A DNA stretch of 64,000 nt from assembly GCA_964599885.1 (NCBI GenBank), contig CAZRHH010000002.1, positions 62,001 through 126,000 of the forward strand, written 5' to 3'. Each line of letters starts with the position of its first letter. Position 1 is the stretch's first letter. The stretch is from CAZRHH01 sp964599885. Its GTDB lineage: Bacteria; Chloroflexota; Dehalococcoidia; DSTF01; JACRBR01. Both the position numbers and the translations under genes were made by a program. This document shows positions 48,030 through 55,998 of the stretch, in pieces. The notes under the pieces are model-generated. The model saw nothing but the letters and a program-made list of their open reading frames with translations. It searched no databases and had not been told where the DNA came from.

Positions 48030-48098
48030 TCCCGTCTCCCGCTTCCCGCGTCTCGCTTCCCGTCCCCACTTCCCACTTCCCATCTCCCACAGCCCCTA
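48030..48098. repeat. Low-complexity pyrimidine/purine stutter
   Basis: Short repeated words of the kind TCCCGCTTCCCGCG and CACTTCCCACTTCCCATC fill the gap between the MOSC gene and the beta-lactamase-like gene upstream on the same strand. It is another of the short-period intergenic stretches seen at several gene ends in this window. Confidence 0.5.
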
Positions 48099-49466
48099 TC
48101 AAGGGTATCCGTACCGTCCCACGAACCACTGGTACGCGAGTGACGAGACGCGCTGCCCCATCGGGATATCATCGTACTTGTTGCGGACGTTCTGCGTGAA
48201 GAACGAGATCGCGTAGCCGTAGCGCTGGCCAGCACGTTCGTACCAGACGATGCCGATGTCGTTGTCGGCCCACCCTTCTTCGTAAAGAAAGCCGTTTTTG
48301 TGCGAAACGGTGGCGCCCGCGCTCGTGCCGGCCGGGATCAGATAGTTCAGGCCCGGTTTGACGAGCGTCATCTTCTGCAGCATGTAGTCGCGCCAGCCGG
48401 GCGCCAGCACACGTCCGTCCCACAACGCGCGCAGGCCAATGTTCGAATCGCGCGCGGTGATCCGGTTGTTGATGCCGCCGAACAACGATTCGCTCGGAAA
48501 CGCCGGCGGGTGGTCCATCAGTGTGTCGTTCATGCCGAGTGAGGCCATGAACTCGTTCGTGCGCTGCATGCCGAGGCCGAGATCGCCCTCGCCGATCCAG
48601 TCCCAGACGAGGCGGCGCGACGTGATCGGGTCCGAGCGGTTGATCGTCTGGCCGATCAGGTCGCCGGGCCGCGGCTCCGGATAGCGGCCAGCCTGCAGAT
48701 CGACCGCGACGCGGAGCAGCGCAAAGAGGTTGATCGTGCAGCCTGGCAGCCGGATGTCGTAGCCGTTGACGTCGATCGTCTCGCCGGTGCGCAGATCGGT
48801 GATCGCGACAGCGGTGTTGATGCCGGACGCGTAGATCGTCGCGCCGAGGGCGTCGCGCAGGCGCAGCATGTCCTCGGCCGGCGCCGGTTCGTGTGCGTTC
48901 GGATCGCAGACCGGCGTATAGAACGCCAGCGTCGAACTGGCCATCCAGCCTTGCGACGTCAGCGTGTTGACGCGCGCGTAGTGCGTCGTCCCCTGCTGCA
49001 GGCTCGGCCAGACGAGGCCCCATCGATCGCCCGGGAAGGGCCCGGCGCTGAGGAACGTACCCGGTGCGAAGCCGTCGTTGAGGACGCTGAGATCGAGCCA
49101 CTGCTGCCCCGTCTTCGACGGCGTCCAGAGGAAGAACGCGCGCGCCGAGTTCGCCGTCGCGCTCGCGCACTCGGTGACCATGATGCCGGGTCCGACGGCG
49201 GGGGCGGCCTGGGGGCGCGGGGTCGGCGTTGGCCCCGCGGTGCGCACGGCGGTAGGCGTCGAGATCGGTGTGCGCGTTGCCCGAGGTGTCAGTTCCGGGG
49301 CGCCTCCGGCGGATGCTGATGGCCGGTTTGAAATGACGACTAAAAGAGCGGCCGCCGAGATGACGGCGAGGAATGCGGCGACGAATATCTTAATCAGAGT
49401 ATGCTCCCCTACATTTGCCGCTGCTAATATGATTCTCGGCGACGACGCGCCTGCGGTCAATGGCAA
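48099..49466 (-). CDS. Exported beta-lactamase-like protein lacking the catalytic SxxK motif
   Basis: Up to 455 aa. An N-terminal membrane segment (about 26-46) precedes a Pro/Thr stalk and a domain of class A beta-lactamase / PBP-like layout (about 200-455). The position of the SxxK motif reads GCTINLFALL, so Ser is C243 and Lys is N246; SDN reads SDP; KTG reads HKNG. It is probably a binding protein rather than an acyl-enzyme hydrolase. The start is unclear: TTG 49466 is the only ordinary start, but the best ribosome site (GGGGAG) precedes CTG 49397 and ATT 49394. Confidence 0.7.
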   Translation of the reverse strand: MPLTAGASSPRIILAAANVGEHTLIKIFVAAFLAVISAAALLVVISNRPSASAGGAPELTPRATRTPISTPTAVRTAGPTPTPRPQAAPAVGPGIMVTECASATANSARAFFLWTPSKTGQQWLDLSVLNDGFAPGTFLSAGPFPGDRWGLVWPSLQQGTTHYARVNTLTSQGWMASSTLAFYTPVCDPNAHEPAPAEDMLRLRDALGATIYASGINTAVAITDLRTGETIDVNGYDIRLPGCTINLFALLRVAVDLQAGRYPEPRPGDLIGQTINRSDPITSRRLVWDWIGEGDLGLGMQRTNEFMASLGMNDTLMDHPPAFPSESLFGGINNRITARDSNIGLRALWDGRVLAPGWRDYMLQKMTLVKPGLNYLIPAGTSAGATVSHKNGFLYEEGWADNDIGIVWYERAGQRYGYAISFFTQNVRNKYDDIPMGQRVSSLAYQWFVGRYGYP

Positions 49467-49524
49467 GAACCCTGCGCTTCACCGGCGCATGGGCTACACG
49501 AGGGCAACGGAGAGGCGAGGTAGC

Positions 49525-49959
49525 ATGGAAGAGTTGCTGCTGCGCGTGTGCAAGCTGCGTCCGAATGCGCGCTTGCCCGAACGGGCGACCCCGCAGGCGA
49601 GCGGCCTCGACGTGTACGCCTGCCTCGACGCGCCGCTCGCCCTCGGACCGGCGCCGCAGCTTGTGCCGGCGGGCGTCGCGATCGAATTTCCGGCTGGGTA
49701 CGACGTGCAGGTGCGGCCGCGCTCGGGGCTATCGTCTCGCGGCGTCGGCGTCGCGTTCGGGACGGTCGACGCTGACTACCGCGGGGAGTTGTTCGTCACG
49801 ATGTGGACGTTCGGGACGCTGGACTCGCACGAGTTGCACGACGGCGACCGTATCGCGCAGCTCGTCGTGGCAACGCTGGCACCTGTGCGCATCGCCGAGG
49901 TCGACGAACTGACGCCGACGGACCGCGGCGAAGCTGGCCACGGCTCGACGGGCCGCTAG
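49525..49959 (+). CDS. dut: dUTP diphosphatase (dUTPase), trimeric type
   Basis: 144 aa from the ATG at 49525 (GAGGCGAGG upstream). All five trimeric dUTPase motifs are present: ASGLDVYA (26-32), PRSGLSSR (65-72), GTVDADYRGE (79-88), GDRIAQLVV (107-115) and DRGEAGHGSTGR (133-144), where the usual Phe of motif V (GGFGSTG) is His. It hydrolyses dUTP to dUMP, protecting DNA from uracil. Longer upstream frames overlap the divergent gene and are rejected. Confidence 0.92.
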   Translation: MEELLLRVCKLRPNARLPERATPQASGLDVYACLDAPLALGPAPQLVPAGVAIEFPAGYDVQVRPRSGLSSRGVGVAFGTVDADYRGELFVTMWTFGTLDSHELHDGDRIAQLVVATLAPVRIAEVDELTPTDRGEAGHGSTGR

Positions 49960-50077
49960 GACGCGCTTCGCGGCCGTCAGAGCATCAAAACACACGCACG
50001 CGTCAATTTGAACCGGACTCGAAGTTGCGTCTTCGCCAGCTACGCCGCCGCCGGGAAGAGAGTAGACTCCCTGCATC

Positions 50078-51055
50078 ATGCTGTCCTGGCTCCGTCGCCA
50101 GAAACTCTGGCACGCAAACAACTTTCGGATCGGGCTCGCCGCCGCGGTCGTGGCGCTCGGCATCACGGCGCTCGTCGTGGTCGTCGCGCTGAGCCGCGAC
50201 GACAACGCCGATCGCAGCGTCGGCGTCCAGCCCACCGTCACGAGCATCACCTGCCGGCCGGGCGAGACGTTCACCACCATCTCCGTCGGCCAGAACGATG
50301 GCTACACCATCGGCGCCAAGCCCGACGTGCCCGCCGCGTCGCCCAGTTCTGGGCTGCAAGTGCGTACATCTCCGCTGTACGGCGTCGATGATCCCGCCGT
50401 GAACCACCGCGTTGGCCACACGTTCGCCGGACTTCCCATCCCGATCTCGTCGGGAGAACTCATCACCAGCGTGAAGGCGTTAGAGGACGGCTACGGCGGT
50501 GGCAACGATACCCTGGAACTGACGTTCACCGACGCCGGCGGCAATCTTCTCACGGGTGGCTGGCGTCGCTTCGTTGGCACGGACAGCGTCAACGCCTCCG
50601 CGGGACTCGTCCCCAACCACTGGGGTCCGACGAACTGGCCGTCCGGAAACACGTTCACGGTAGATCTCGCCGCCCTTCCTAACGCGAGCGGGCCGCCCAT
50701 CAACCTGGTACAGCAGATCAACGGCCACGGCTTCGTCGACTTCCTGGTTCAGGACGACACGAGCGTGGACTACCTCCTTCTCAATCTCTGCGTCCCGCCG
50801 CGTCCGTCTCCAACCGCTTCGCCCTCGGCCACGCCACTGAGCGTCGGCACCGCGGTGCCGGTCCCCACTTCGGCTTCGCCGGCACCCACGGCGACATGCG
50901 CGCCGGCAGGGACGACCGCCGCATGTACCCCCACGCCCGCCGTGACGTCCGTCGCGACGTCGACACCGACGAGGCCTCCTGCGCCGACGGCCACGCCCGG
51001 GAGCGCTCCGACTGCGACACCCACATGCACAGGCGGACCCGCCACGAATTGCTGA
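50078..51055 (+). CDS. Exported protein with Thr/Pro/Ser-rich tail, unknown function
   Basis: 325 aa. A type II membrane anchor or signal (about 17-39) is followed by a domain (about 45-245) rich in beta-strands (TVTSITCRPGETFTTISVG, LELTFTDAGGNLLTGGWRRFVG, HGFVDFLVQDDTSVDYLLLNLC). A low-complexity tail of about 80 residues (PTASPSATPLSVGTAVPVPT and similar) ends in Cys. It looks like a surface protein with a carbohydrate-binding-like domain; no family recognised. Confidence 0.6.
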   Translation: MLSWLRRQKLWHANNFRIGLAAAVVALGITALVVVVALSRDDNADRSVGVQPTVTSITCRPGETFTTISVGQNDGYTIGAKPDVPAASPSSGLQVRTSPLYGVDDPAVNHRVGHTFAGLPIPISSGELITSVKALEDGYGGGNDTLELTFTDAGGNLLTGGWRRFVGTDSVNASAGLVPNHWGPTNWPSGNTFTVDLAALPNASGPPINLVQQINGHGFVDFLVQDDTSVDYLLLNLCVPPRPSPTASPSATPLSVGTAVPVPTSASPAPTATCAPAGTTAACTPTPAVTSVATSTPTRPPAPTATPGSAPTATPTCTGGPATNC

Positions 51056-51187
51056 GATAGGCTGGCGCCGTTCGGTTGGCGGCTTCCAAAACCCAACATT
51101 CCTTGATAGACTCAGATCGAATCTGAACGGCGTCGCGCGGCCCTGCATCGTTCGTACGCAGGGCATTCGTACGCCAGTGCAGCGCGT

Positions 51188-51264
51188 GGTGGGCGTAGCC
51201 TAGCGGTTAAGGCGCCAGGTTGTGGCCCTGGAGATCGAGGGTTCAAATCCCTCCGTCCACCCCA
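51188..51264 (+). tRNA. tRNA-His (anticodon GTG)
   Basis: The acceptor stem is GTGGGCG/CGTCCAC with the His-specific extra G at -1 (51188) facing C73 (51261), then encoded CCA (51262-51264). The anticodon stem CCAGG/CCTGG encloses TTGTGGC, giving anticodon GTG at 51222-51224. The T loop is GTTCAAATC. Confidence 0.95.
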
Positions 51265-51291
51265 TCCCCCTTCATCCCAAAGGAGCCCCTG

Positions 51292-52383
51292 GTGACCGAA
51301 CACACACCGCAAGGGGATCCTGCGCCCGGCGAGCCAACCGGCACACCCGCCGGCACGTCGCCTGAGCCAGCCGCGGGCGAATCGCTGACCGAAGGCGGTT
51401 ACGCCTACTCCGTCGCGGACGATGACCCCCAAGCTCTGCCACGCACGGCCGGAACGACGGACGCGCCCCGCGAACGGCGCCGCGGCGTCAGTCCGCTGCT
51501 GCTCGCCGCGCTGGCGATCGTGCCGGCGATCATCGTCGGCGTGCTCGTCTGGTTTGCGGTGTCGTGGTTCACCGACGACAGCGGCGGCGGCGATCGCGTC
51601 AACGCCGATGTCAGCAACGTCATCACGGCGTTTAGCCAGGGCGACGCAGCGACGACGGTGCGCCGCTACGAGGGCGAACTGCCTCCCGGCTATCCCGACG
51701 ACGTGCCGATGTACCCTGGGTCCGATCTCGTCGCGTCGCTCGTGCAACTGAGCGGCGAGAACGCGGCGTATCTCGTCGTGTACGACACCAGCGACAGCCG
51801 CGGCGACGTCGCCGCGTTCTTCGAGGATGCGCTGGGCGAGCGGCCGTGGCAGGTCGAAGCCGGCCGCGACGGCGCCGACGCCAGCTTGCAGCAGTTCACG
51901 AAAACCGACAGCGCCGACATCACCGGCGTCGTGCTGAGCGCCGAGTCGAAGGACGACGACGTGACGACGATCGTCATCAGCATGAACGTCATCTCCGGCG
52001 CCGACGAGGCGGACGACGGCCAGGACTTCGAGCCAGCCGTCGGCAAGACGCTGCCGTCCGGCTTCCCCGACGATGTCGCGATCTACCCCGACGCGATCCT
52101 CATCGAGACCGTCTATCAGCGTCAGCCCGAGGGCGACTCATACCTCGCGTCATTCCTCACGCGCGAAAGCACGTCCGACGTCGTGCAGTTCTACCGCGAC
52201 GAGTTCGAAGACAACGGCTGGACGGTGAACGACGGCGACGCCACGGAAGCGCCGCTCGAAAACGCGGACGCCGTCGGCTTCAGCGATGACGGTGGCGAGA
52301 TCAGCGGCGGCGTGCTCGTCGGCGACTTCGCCGACGACGGCGACTACACGCAGATCAACCTGCAGATCGTCTCGACACGGTAG
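51292..52383 (+). CDS. Membrane-anchored protein with two copies of a domain, unknown function
   Basis: 363 aa from GTG 51292, with AAAGGAG 6 bases upstream and only 27 bases after tRNA-His. A disordered cytoplasmic N-terminus (1-64) precedes a transmembrane helix (67-92). The outer part holds two related halves starting PPGYPDDVPMYPGSDLV (about 131) and PSGFPDDVAIYPDAILI (about 255). Each continues to a block like VAAFFEDALGERPW or VVQFYRDEFEDNGW and ends in a beta-strand. Internal duplication is clear. The function is unknown. Confidence 0.65.
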   Translation: MTEHTPQGDPAPGEPTGTPAGTSPEPAAGESLTEGGYAYSVADDDPQALPRTAGTTDAPRERRRGVSPLLLAALAIVPAIIVGVLVWFAVSWFTDDSGGGDRVNADVSNVITAFSQGDAATTVRRYEGELPPGYPDDVPMYPGSDLVASLVQLSGENAAYLVVYDTSDSRGDVAAFFEDALGERPWQVEAGRDGADASLQQFTKTDSADITGVVLSAESKDDDVTTIVISMNVISGADEADDGQDFEPAVGKTLPSGFPDDVAIYPDAILIETVYQRQPEGDSYLASFLTRESTSDVVQFYRDEFEDNGWTVNDGDATEAPLENADAVGFSDDGGEISGGVLVGDFADDGDYTQINLQIVSTR

Positions 52384-52495
52384 TGACGCCGGCCGCTACA
52401 CGGTACAGGCCGCTCGCCGGTCCCGCTCGAAACGCGGATACCCGATCATCACGGCCAGATCGCTACGTCGTGATAAACTGCCGCGGATCGCACAT

Positions 52496-52571
52496 GCGCC
52501 CGTAGCTCAGCGGATAGAGCATCGGTCTTCGGAACCGAGGGTCGGGGGTTCGAATCCCTCCGGGCGTGCCA
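52496..52571 (+). tRNA. tRNA-Arg (anticodon TCG)
   Basis: Acceptor GCGCCCG/CGGGCGT (first pair G-T) with G73 and encoded CCA (52569-52571). The anticodon stem TCGGT/ACCGA encloses CTTCGGA, giving anticodon TCG for CGA codons. The 3' 46 bases are duplicated at 54337-54382, so this tRNA is an integration site. Confidence 0.93.
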
Positions 52572-52572
52572 C
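52527..52572 (+). mobile_element. Attachment site at tRNA-Arg 3' end (left boundary of a 1.8 kb island)
   Basis: The 46 bases from the anticodon loop to just past the CCA match 54337-54382 with one mismatch. Site-specific integrases commonly use this part of tRNA genes and leave such a direct repeat at the far end of the element. Confidence 0.75.
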
Positions 52573-52732
52573 TAGTTTCGATCTAGATCACCCTAACGAT
52601 GCCGCGCGCGACCTAGGATCTCGGCAACAAGATACCCAAGGCTCTAGCCACGCATGCCCGACATGCGCCCGGCTCTCCGCGGGGGAGCCGGACCTCCCTC
52701 GCTACTGCGCGTCTGGCGCACAGAAACGGGTT

Positions 52733-53005
52733 CTATCCTGGCAGCGTCATGCCGGCCGCATTTAGTTGCTCCTCGATGCGCTTGTTGTTCGCGACGATGA
52801 TCGCCATGAACGACGCGACGATGTCGACGTGCTGGTTGTAGAACGAATACTTCGCCGGGTCGGTTTCCGGGATCCTCATCGCGTTCTGCTTTACCGACTC
52901 CGGCGTGTCCGGCGGCATCTGCACGGGCGCGAGTTTCGCGTTCAGCGCCACCAGCTGTTCATGCCACTTCGCGCCGACCTCTTCCATCGTCAGTCCGATT
53001 GTCAT
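52733..53005 (-). CDS. Small island protein of unknown function
   Basis: 90 aa or fewer from the ATG at 53005 (AGAGGAA 7 bases upstream). It reads TMEEVGAKWHEQLVALNAKLAPVQMPPDTPE, then YSFYNQHVDIVASFMAIIVANNKRIEEQLNAAGM, two amphipathic helices joined by a Pro-rich turn. No membrane segment or known motif is found. It sits first inside the tRNA-Arg island, divergent from the membrane protein gene. Confidence 0.55.
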   Translation of the reverse strand: MTIGLTMEEVGAKWHEQLVALNAKLAPVQMPPDTPESVKQNAMRIPETDPAKYSFYNQHVDIVASFMAIIVANNKRIEEQLNAAGMTLPG

Positions 53006-53059
53006 CGCTAGATTCCTCTCTTTGGATTCGTGCAAGGCGCTCATGCTATGCTCGCTGGC

Positions 53060-53548
53060 ATGGAGAGTTCGTTAGAACCGAAGGCTAGTCCTGAAACGGC
53101 GCGCTATGTCCTCAACCACACGAAAGGCGCGCTGGCACAACAACTGGTTGACGTGGACGCGATGGACTCGAAGGCCATGAGCGTCTTCGGCGTGGCGAGT
53201 ACGGTGATTGGCCTCGCGGCGTTTGCGTTTGCCGGCGGCGGCGGTGCCTTCGTGACGATCCTGCTAGTTCCCGCCATCGTCGCATACGGGGCCGCGGCGG
53301 TGTTCTTCTTCATGTCCGTGCAATCACGCGAATACACGGGCGGTCACTACGCCAGCTCCCTTTGGAAGAAGTTCGGCTTGCAGAGCGTCGAGACGATCGA
53401 GCAAGCGCTTGCGGCCGCTATACCACTGCACTTTGAGAGGAACTTGGCGCTCATCCGTTGGAAGGTGCGAACCCTCGGAGGGGCGATGCGTGCCCTCGCG
53501 GCGGAGACCGGATTCATCGCCGTCGCACTCCTGGTATCACGATTCTGA
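53060..53548 (+). CDS. Membrane protein with SLATT-like layout
   Basis: 162 aa from the ATG at 53060. After a short N-terminal helix comes VDAMDSKAMSVFGVASTVIGLAAFAFAGGGGAFVTILLVPAIVAYGAAAVFFFMSV, two close transmembrane helices preceded by a DxKA motif. A cytoplasmic helical stretch follows (LQSVETIEQALAAAIPLHFERNLALIRWKVRTLGGAMRAL), then one more C-terminal hydrophobic segment. This layout is like SLATT and similar pore-forming effectors linked to nucleotide-activated defence, but no signal-making enzyme is present here. Resemblance is by layout only. Confidence 0.55.
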   Translation: MESSLEPKASPETARYVLNHTKGALAQQLVDVDAMDSKAMSVFGVASTVIGLAAFAFAGGGGAFVTILLVPAIVAYGAAAVFFFMSVQSREYTGGHYASSLWKKFGLQSVETIEQALAAAIPLHFERNLALIRWKVRTLGGAMRALAAETGFIAVALLVSRF

Positions 53549-53684
53549 TCCTCCGCTCTGAGGGGTCACCGCCACCCTTAATGGTGCCTCCTCCATCCGG
53601 GACTATCTCGGGTGTGGCGGGCGCATCCGGCACGGCGGGCGTGGGCGCGGGTTCCTCTGGCTGAGGTGCTGGCTTCTCGTCCAT
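53514..53684 (-). CDS. Small Pro-rich island protein (56 aa)
   Basis: ATG 53684 has an excellent AAAGGAGG at 8-base spacing (complement of 53693-53700), which is the reason to accept it. The product begins MDEKPAPQPEEPAPTPAVPD and ends in the basic run SERRIRIVIPGVRRR. Its last 35 bases run antisense into the 3' end of the SLATT-like gene. It lies downstream of the gene at 53761-54171 on the same strand, so the two could be cotranscribed. Confidence 0.5.
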   Translation of the reverse strand: MDEKPAPQPEEPAPTPAVPDAPATPEIVPDGGGTIKGGGDPSERRIRIVIPGVRRR

Positions 53685-53760
53685 CGGACGAACCTCCTTT
53701 CAAAGATGCCGCGAAGGCAACACGATATTCGAGTCGCCACGGCTTGTCAGCGCTGGCGCG

Positions 53761-54171
53761 TTAGGTGTTCACAGCGGCGATGATCGCAGCCACCATGGCA
53801 GTGATGCCGGCGCCCACAACCTGGGAGGGGATCCGCTTCAGTAATGCGTCCATCACGCCCGGTTTCGCATCATCTTTCTCAAGCTCGGCGGCGATCATCC
53901 CAATGACATCGGCCGCCTCGGCGACCTGCGCGTGCAAATTGTCGTCCACCGCGGCGAGCGTAACCTCGATGTCGCCGGTGTTTCCGGAAGCCTGTACACC
54001 AATGGTAGTACTGCCCGGTCCGCCCCCTGATGGTGCAGCGAGGACACCGATGCCTCCCGTGTTTGAGACTTTCATCCCCGTCATGTTCACGGTGAAACTG
54101 AAGGAGGGGGGATCCGACCGGAGGCTCTTTGCCGCCACGAGCAGAAGGTCGCGCGCCTCGGTGCGTTGCAA
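53761..54171 (-). CDS. Island protein with Gly-rich beta part and C-terminal hydrophobic helix
   Basis: 136 aa from TTG 54171, where AAAGG lies 6 bases upstream; a longer frame lacks a ribosome site. The sequence begins with a helix (RTEARDLLLVAAKSLRSD), then Gly-rich strands (FSFTVNMTGMKVSNTGGIGVLAAPSGGGPGSTTIGVQASG), a helix (NLHAQVAEAADVIGMIAAELEKD), and a C-terminal hydrophobic segment (VVGAGITAMVAAIIAAV) that could insert in a membrane. Not recognised. It is the last gene before the right boundary of the island. Confidence 0.5.
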   Translation of the reverse strand: MQRTEARDLLLVAAKSLRSDPPSFSFTVNMTGMKVSNTGGIGVLAAPSGGGPGSTTIGVQASGNTGDIEVTLAAVDDNLHAQVAEAADVIGMIAAELEKDDAKPGVMDALLKRIPSQVVGAGITAMVAAIIAAVNT

Positions 54172-54336
54172 TGTTTGCCTTTCCTCTTCAGAGTGGAGCC
54201 TGCTGCGCTGAGTGTATCCGATGTAGCCACGCCGGCAGGCTGCAACCACGACTATCGCGAACGCCAACGGACTGTGTGCGCAAACGTTGTATATGGAACG
54301 GACGCCATCGCACGGCGCGAGACACTACCGACCGAA

Positions 54337-54382
54337 CTTCGGAACCGAGGGTCGGGGGTTCGGATCCCTCCGGGCGTGCCAC
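54337..54382 (+). mobile_element. Right boundary repeat of the island: 3' fragment of tRNA-Arg
   Basis: 45 of 46 bases equal 52527-52572 (one A to G change in the T loop). It holds the 3' side of the anticodon arm, T arm, acceptor 3' strand and CCA, but not the 5' half, so it is not a functional tRNA. Confidence 0.75.
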
Positions 54383-54392
54383 ACAACCCCTC

Positions 54393-54491
54393 ACACCACC
54401 CGCCACGCCTCTAACTCCGCGATCGCGGCGGTGCTGCGGCCGAGCATCTCGTGGAATAGCGCGACGCCGCGTCGTTGCCGGTGTCGAGCGA
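54393..54491 (-). pseudogene. Decayed copy of the 3' end of the phosphotransferase gene
   Basis: 99 bases match 56217-56316, the 3' end of the intact gene at 56215-57303, with four substitutions and a one-base deletion (GCGTCG for GCGTTCG). The fragment keeps the orientation and the stop position but is out of frame. With the intact copy it forms direct repeats on either side of hipBA. Confidence 0.85.
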
Positions 54492-54507
54492 TCGAACACA
54501 GATCCTT

Positions 54508-55743
54508 CTATCCATCGTCTTGAAGGGTCGCGAGGCGACGCTCGCAAAGACGAAGCAGCTCACCGGGGACGGCATCAGTTTCCCGCGCGGCCGCTGATGC
54601 CGCACTCTTTGCACGGCCGAGAAGCTCACCGAGCGTATCGCGCGCTCGGGCCACCGAGACGCCCCAGCCCGCAACTTCGTTGATGAGCCTGTCCGCCCTC
54701 ACGTCCTCAATCTTGCGAACGGAGTCGATGTACATCGCCAGCTTCCGTTCCCCGTACAGTTCGGAACTCAGCAGGTCGTACGCCGGAGCGAGGCCGGCGA
54801 TGCCCGGCTCCTTGTAGAGCAACGAGAGATTCTTGGCGTGCGCGTCGCAGTTTCCGATCAGTACGTTCAGGACAACAATCCGCGCGAGCGTGACTACCGC
54901 TTCAGGCCCTGCTACATCGTCCAGGAATCGGGCGATCGTTCGCAACGACGGCCCGCCATACTCTTCGTACTTCTTCGCCGGCGAAAGGCCTAGCCCCTGG
55001 CAGAGATCCTCCTGGTGAACTCGCCGCACACCCGCTTTGGACGTAGCGCGGTCGAAGCGTTCGACGACAAGCAGCTTGCGCTCACCCACCCGCATCGTCT
55101 CAACGTTCGCGACCGGAATCCCGAGATTCCGCGCGAGGCGCATGCAGAATGCCTCGTTCTCCACAATGTTCGGGTACCTCGCGTTGTCCGGCTTAAGGAT
55201 GTGCGTCGAAGGTGTTGCGGCGCTCGGGCGCACCCATGAACCGCCGGCGGCGCGCGTAAGCACGAGCTTCTCTTGCGCCCCCGCAAGCGAGAGGCGGACG
55301 CCGTCGCTGATACCGAGCGGGGACTCGCGCAGGTTCGCTATCAGATTGGACAGCTCTCTCTCGGTCAGCGGCTCAGTAATACGCTTCGCGTCGGCGTCCG
55401 CGAGCGATTGGCCTTCGGGAAGGATGACGATCGCACCAGCGCAGTCACGGCCGATCGCCTCGATCAGCGTGTATGTATCGCTCGCCTTGATGTCGAGGTC
55501 TTGCGCGATGAGGCGACGCTGCTCCTCTTCGGGCAACAGACCATCGAGGAACGCTCGCACCGCGTCGTTAGCGTAACGCTGGTCGGTAAGCGGGAATCGT
55601 TGCGAGAGGAGGGGTATGCCCAGGTCGTATGCCTGCATCGCCTCCGCGGTGTACGTGAGGTACATCCTGTTCGGGCGCCTTTTTTCGACGGTCGCAACGT
55701 GCTTCCCATGCATCCAGACGGCCAGCGCATCACTCACGGTCAA
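54508..55743 (-). CDS. hipA: HipA-family serine/threonine kinase toxin
   Basis: 411 aa. The HipA landmarks are all present: the Gly-rich loop with the autophosphorylated Ser (LSLAGAQEKL, S152), the ATP-site K184 (HILK), the PQED-like QEDLCQGLGLSPAKKYE, the catalytic D300 in GNCDAHAKN with N305, and the metal-binding D323 in AYDLLSS. HipA toxins phosphorylate targets such as glutamyl-tRNA synthetase and stop translation. It overlaps hipB by 14 bases. It ends 16 bases from the phosphotransferase fragment, so it was delivered to this spot. Confidence 0.93.
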   Translation of the reverse strand: MTVSDALAVWMHGKHVATVEKRRPNRMYLTYTAEAMQAYDLGIPLLSQRFPLTDQRYANDAVRAFLDGLLPEEEQRRLIAQDLDIKASDTYTLIEAIGRDCAGAIVILPEGQSLADADAKRITEPLTERELSNLIANLRESPLGISDGVRLSLAGAQEKLVLTRAAGGSWVRPSAATPSTHILKPDNARYPNIVENEAFCMRLARNLGIPVANVETMRVGERKLLVVERFDRATSKAGVRRVHQEDLCQGLGLSPAKKYEEYGGPSLRTIARFLDDVAGPEAVVTLARIVVLNVLIGNCDAHAKNLSLLYKEPGIAGLAPAYDLLSSELYGERKLAMYIDSVRKIEDVRADRLINEVAGWGVSVARARDTLGELLGRAKSAASAAARETDAVPGELLRLCERRLATLQDDG

Positions 55744-55972
55744 ATGGCCGCTTTTCGAGTGTGACCGTCACTCCAAGTTGCCGAAGGATGCGCAGGAGGC
55801 GGCGCACCTGTTCACTCTCCCTGCCGAGTTCCAGGTACGCGAGCGTCGTACGATCCATGCCAGCACGTTCGGCCAGCTGGGCCTGTGTCAGCCCCGCTTT
55901 GCGCCGGTAATACCTGATCGCCGCCCCCAACGACCGCGATGAGGTGAGGCGAAATTGCCCTTCTCGCGACAT
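55730..55972 (-). CDS. hipB: HipB-like antitoxin, HTH (Xre) protein
   Basis: 80 aa. A Xre-type helix-turn-helix fills the protein (LGAAIRYYRRKAGLTQAQLAERAGMDRTTLAYLELGR, then RRLLRILRQLGVTVTLEKR). Such antitoxins bind HipA and repress the operon. Two identical-format operators lie directly upstream at 55999-56051. The tail after the last helix is short. Confidence 0.92.
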   Translation of the reverse strand: MSREGQFRLTSSRSLGAAIRYYRRKAGLTQAQLAERAGMDRTTLAYLELGRESEQVRRLLRILRQLGVTVTLEKRPFDRE

Positions 55973-55998
55973 TCAGCCTGCCTCGCTGCTACGAGCTA

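Noticed and set aside
52573..54336. Integrase or transposase gene in the tRNA-Arg island
   Set aside because: None of the frames shows the tyrosine-recombinase or DDE motifs; the island is too small for one alongside its genes.
54337..54382. Second tRNA-Arg gene
   Set aside because: Only the 3' part is present; the D arm and the 5' acceptor strand are missing, so it is an attachment-site duplicate.
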